Source: Blastomyces gilchristii SLH14081 (Eukaryota; Ascomycota; Eurotiomycetes; Onygenales; Ajellomycetaceae). Taken from it: DNA of 64,000 nt. Below the pieces are notes generated by a model, which saw nothing but the letters and a program-made list of their open reading frames with translations, was not told the DNA's origin and searched no databases. How positions within the stretch are numbered: position 1 is the first letter of the stretch; every line of letters begins with the position of its first letter. The position numbers were made by a program, and so were the translations under genes. Of the stretch, positions 60,663 to 64,000 are shown one piece after another. Location of the stretch: positions 2,457,245 through 2,521,244 of the forward strand of contig NW_003101678.1 in the NCBI RefSeq assembly GCF_000003855.2, written 5' to 3'.

Positions 60663-63600
60663 TATAAGAGGCCTACGCCGAATAGATCAGTATGATATTT
60701 TATACATCTTATATAACAAAGTGAAAAATATTAAAGAAGAAAAGAAAGAGAAAGTGTGAGAATCAGCAATCAGAGTGAATATTTATACATGTATATAGTG
60801 ATGTACATGATAAAGCTTCAGAGTGAAAGAATAGAAATTTCATGAGTTTTTCAGCAGAGAATTAACAATTGAGAATGACTGAGAATCAGAGCTTTCAGTG
60901 AAATCTATGAAGTGTAATGAAATAGTCTATATAATTGATCAGACATAGCTTATCATATTAGCCTCTCTCTTCCCTGATTATGTGTAGTTCTTATTAGTCA
61001 AGGGCCGCAGTCTCAGATAATATAAAACTCAGAGTTCAGGTCAGACAATTATAGCTGACTTATTTTACAAGATATTATCAGCTGCGGCTGTGAGATCTCT
61101 TATTGAGAATATTCTCAATCTCTCACTCAAGTTCTTTATCTTCTTCTATGATTCCTGGTGACTGTCAGTCAGAAGTCAGTTGAGAAGAAAATGAGTCAGT
61201 GACAGTGTGATGAAATAAGCTTGTGTGAAATATATTATAAATCTCTGACAGAGTATTAAGAAAGTAGTTATAACTGTCTAGAACTTCCATCACTGTGTAT
61301 TTTATATGATAATAATTTAATGTATGAGATAAGTGTGTGATCTGTATATTTTCAAGATTTAATCATATAAGATCTTCTATTTTATACTGTTTTGCAGAAT
61401 CTCATCAGATATTGACTTAATCTTCTTAATTTTATTTCATGATTATCATGAAGACCTCTGCTCAATCATGAGTATCTTGAAGCTTTGTTACTATATTATC
61501 AGTGATCTGAATCAGACTGCAGAGATTCAGTGTGAAATATATAATCTCTAGAAGATTCAACACTTTTATATGAAATCTGTATGTAAGAAAGAACAGACTT
61601 ATATCTGTTAAAATAACATCTCAGTCATTGATAGTAACTTCAGTATGTAGAAGAAGATTATATCAGATATTTTATAAATAATTACAGAACTTATAAGAAT
61701 AATTCTTCACTGTCTGAATTATTCACTCTAATATATTATCAGTCTCAGAGTAATAGACAGTTGACAAATTATATGTAATTTTAAGAACTTGACAGATTCT
61801 TGTTCAGAGAGTGCTCATGAATTAACAGTCTTAATCTGATACTATAGACCTCAGCAATTCATATATCTGATAGAATGAGCTCTGTAGAAAGATTTCAGTG
61901 ACTTATTCAGTGTTTATCTTATCATAAGATTTCAATATTACATCTTTACTCAGTCATTCAATAATGATCAGAATGTTCTTACAATTCTTACTCTTAGAGA
62001 GATTAACAGCAAAGTCAATTACTATATCTTATCAGATTCTATCAGAGATATGAAGCAGTTTCAGTAGATCTTTTCTACAGTCTTTTCATAAGATAATGAA
62101 AGAGTAATAATTGCAGTTTTAAATAAAATATCTGATACTGTTTAATATCTCAGATCAGTAGAACTCTTAAGAGATTATTTAATACAGCTATTCACAGCCT
62201 GAATAACAGATTATACATAAATCATATATTTCTTGTATTATTTAGGTATGAAAGAGTTCAGAGTGAGAGACTCAGCATTATTCATAGAATTGTGGAGTAT
62301 TATTATCATTGATTGAATATTCTGAGATATCAGTTATTATATGTAGTTCTGAGAGAAATCAGAGTGCTTCTTAACATACTACTTCAGTGAGTGCTTGAAA
62401 AAGTTCATCAGTTTGAGCTGCTGTATGTCATAATCATCTAGTATAGATTCAGAGAAAGTTAAGATATCAGTGACAGTTCTAATCAGAGAAGTATGTATAG
62501 TGTCATGAGTTGTTTCATCTTAATTAACTAATATCTTCAGATTCAAGAGCAGATACTCTCAATTCATTCAGTGAGAATCTGTTATATCAGATAGCATCTC
62601 TTGCTCTTATTATGAGAGAGCATCTGTCATTGAGTTCTGACTATCAGAGCAGTAGTGTATTGTGAAATGAAAATAACTTAATAGCTTGAATCATTGTATC
62701 TGTCATTCAGTAAGCTTGCAGATGATAGTAAAGGGTTTGAGATTCTTATAATCTGTGATTATCTCAAATTCAGAGACACTTCAGAGCTCAGAGTCTCATT
62801 CTTCTAGATAGTGTAATATTGTAAGAAGTTTCTTATCATAGATCTCATAGTTGTATTCAGTAGAACTCAGTTTCTTAGACATGAAGATGCATGATTATAA
62901 AACATCTTCATCATCATATTGTAATATAGCTTCTTCTATAATGTTATCAGAGAAATCAGCTTCAACAACTGTCTTATAATAAGAATCAAATATTATTAAC
63001 AGAGAGATATTAATGAATATCTTCTTTATCTGTGTGAATACAGCTTTAATATCTGCTGATCACTGAAATACTGAGTTCTTCTTAATGAGTTCTGTAAGTA
63101 GTCTTGTGATATCTGAGAAGTTTCATATAAATTGCTGATAGAAGTTAGTAAATCTGATGAAGCTTTATACATCTTTCACAGTATGTGAAACTTCTCATTC
63201 AAGAATGACAGAGACCTTCTCAAAATTCATTTAAATTCTCTTATCAGCTTCTATGATAAAAGTGAGATATTTTATACTCTTGACTTTGAAATCACACTTA
63301 TTAATATCTATTGATAGTTCTGCTTCTTATAATTATTGTAATACTCTTCACACATATTTCTGATATTTCTTTCTGAATTCATCAGTGAAGATGAGAATGT
63401 TATCAAGATATACAGATATAAACTTATTAAGAACATCTCAGAGTGCTCAGTTAATATACTTCTGAAATATACTAAGAGTATTAGTCTGTTCAAAGAGTGT
63501 GACTACTTATTCAAAGAGATTATAATATATTCAGAACACTGTAAGTTACTCATCTTCTTCAGTGATACAAATCTTATGAAATGCAGTAATAATATCTAGC

Positions 63601-64000
63601 TTTGTAAATCATTGAGCTTATCTAATACATGCTAAGATTTCATTGATAAGAGATAAGAAATAACAGTCTTTCTTTATCAATCTGTTCAGGTCTTGATAGT
63701 TCACACAGAATCAGAGTTCTTTATCTAGTTTCTTTGCAAAGAGAATAGAAGCTGCAGTGAAATAGTTATTAATATATATGAATTTCTTATTCAACAGATC
63801 ATTCAGTGTCTTCTGAAGAAGAAGAAGTTCATCTCAAGACATATTATAAAGAGAGTCTCATGATAATTCAGAATCTTTATTATTCTTCTTTTCTAACTTA
63901 ATACTGTGATTCACTTCTAAGTCTTGTAAGAGAAGTATATTCATAATATTATCTTATCAGAAGACATCTGGAATAATTTGTGATAAAGTGAAAGAAGAGT
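60663..64000 (-). mobile_element. Gypsy-A element G5, 3' LTR to RT, runs off window
   Basis: 3' LTR 60663-60957 (first bases TATAAGAGGCC, mutated from TGTAAGAGGCC). Then chromodomain, integrase (about 61450-62350), RNase H (about 62700-63000) and RT (about 63200-63960), colinear with G1 but more mutated. It is inserted in Gypsy-B RT. The 5' end is beyond 64000. Confidence 0.82.

Noticed and set aside
1..64000. TGA within otherwise good pol frames might mean TGA codes for Trp (mitochondrial-type code).
   Set aside because: TAA stops at Gln codons occur too. The flavoprotein, RING and ataxin-10 genes use TGG for Trp and standard stops, and the elements sit beside nuclear intron-containing genes. 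RIP-like mutation explains it.

Overview
The window is fungal nuclear DNA from an ascomycete of the Ajellomycetaceae (Onygenales), most likely a Blastomyces. A roughly 13 kb gene island of normal GC sits between two very AT-rich blocks made entirely of nested, mutated retrotransposons. The genus call rests on a BYS1 gene (Blastomyces yeast-phase-specific protein 1) in the island, short fungal introns with GTATGT/GTGAGT donors and CTAAC/CTGAC branch sites, and the two-compartment base composition.

Left repeat block (1-18480). A plus-strand Ty3/gypsy chromovirus (G2, 1-11228) carries a complete minus-strand gypsy (G1, 32-5755, TSD TAAGA) and a 5'-truncated LINE (LINE1, 6640-8240). G2 itself lies inside a plus-strand Tad1-type LINE (LINE2, 11229-14945), which abuts a minus-strand Ty1/copia remnant (14946-18480).

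Gene island (18481-31450). Four genes are supported: BYS1 (minus, 2 exons), a PNPOx-like/ferredoxin-reductase-like flavoprotein (plus, 2 exons, 665 aa), a RING-finger protein (plus, 3 exons, 238 aa), and a CTR86/ataxin-10-domain protein (minus, 2 exons, 940 aa). They look like independent housekeeping or phase-regulated genes; nothing suggests a cluster. A 1.5 kb AT-rich insert at 21950-23430 holds a decayed SINE, a direct repeat and a G-rich minisatellite.

Right repeat block (31450-64000). A second gypsy family (Gypsy-B) was hit by a full-length LINE (LINE3, 31824-46465, TSD GTATTTAAAGCTGT). LINE3 was then hit by two 506 bp MITEs with 8 bp TSDs, a complete chromovirus (G3, TSD CATGT) and a tRNA-derived SINE (12 bp TSD). 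Further right are G7 (plus), G6 (minus), an uninterrupted LINE4 (52381-60055), a Gypsy-B fragment and G5 (minus, running off the window).

All large elements are dead. Stops fall mostly at former Trp and Gln codons, and paired LTRs differ mainly by C-to-T/G-to-A changes at CpG and CpC, a RIP-like signature. The most informative observations are: (i) an 11-nt LTR/PBS complementarity that covaries between gypsy copies, implying Tf1-type self-priming; (ii) a SINE with an exact empty site and a 3' tail shared with the resident LINE; (iii) a hAT-like 506 bp MITE family; (iv) a LINE 5' UTR built of 155 bp tandem units.
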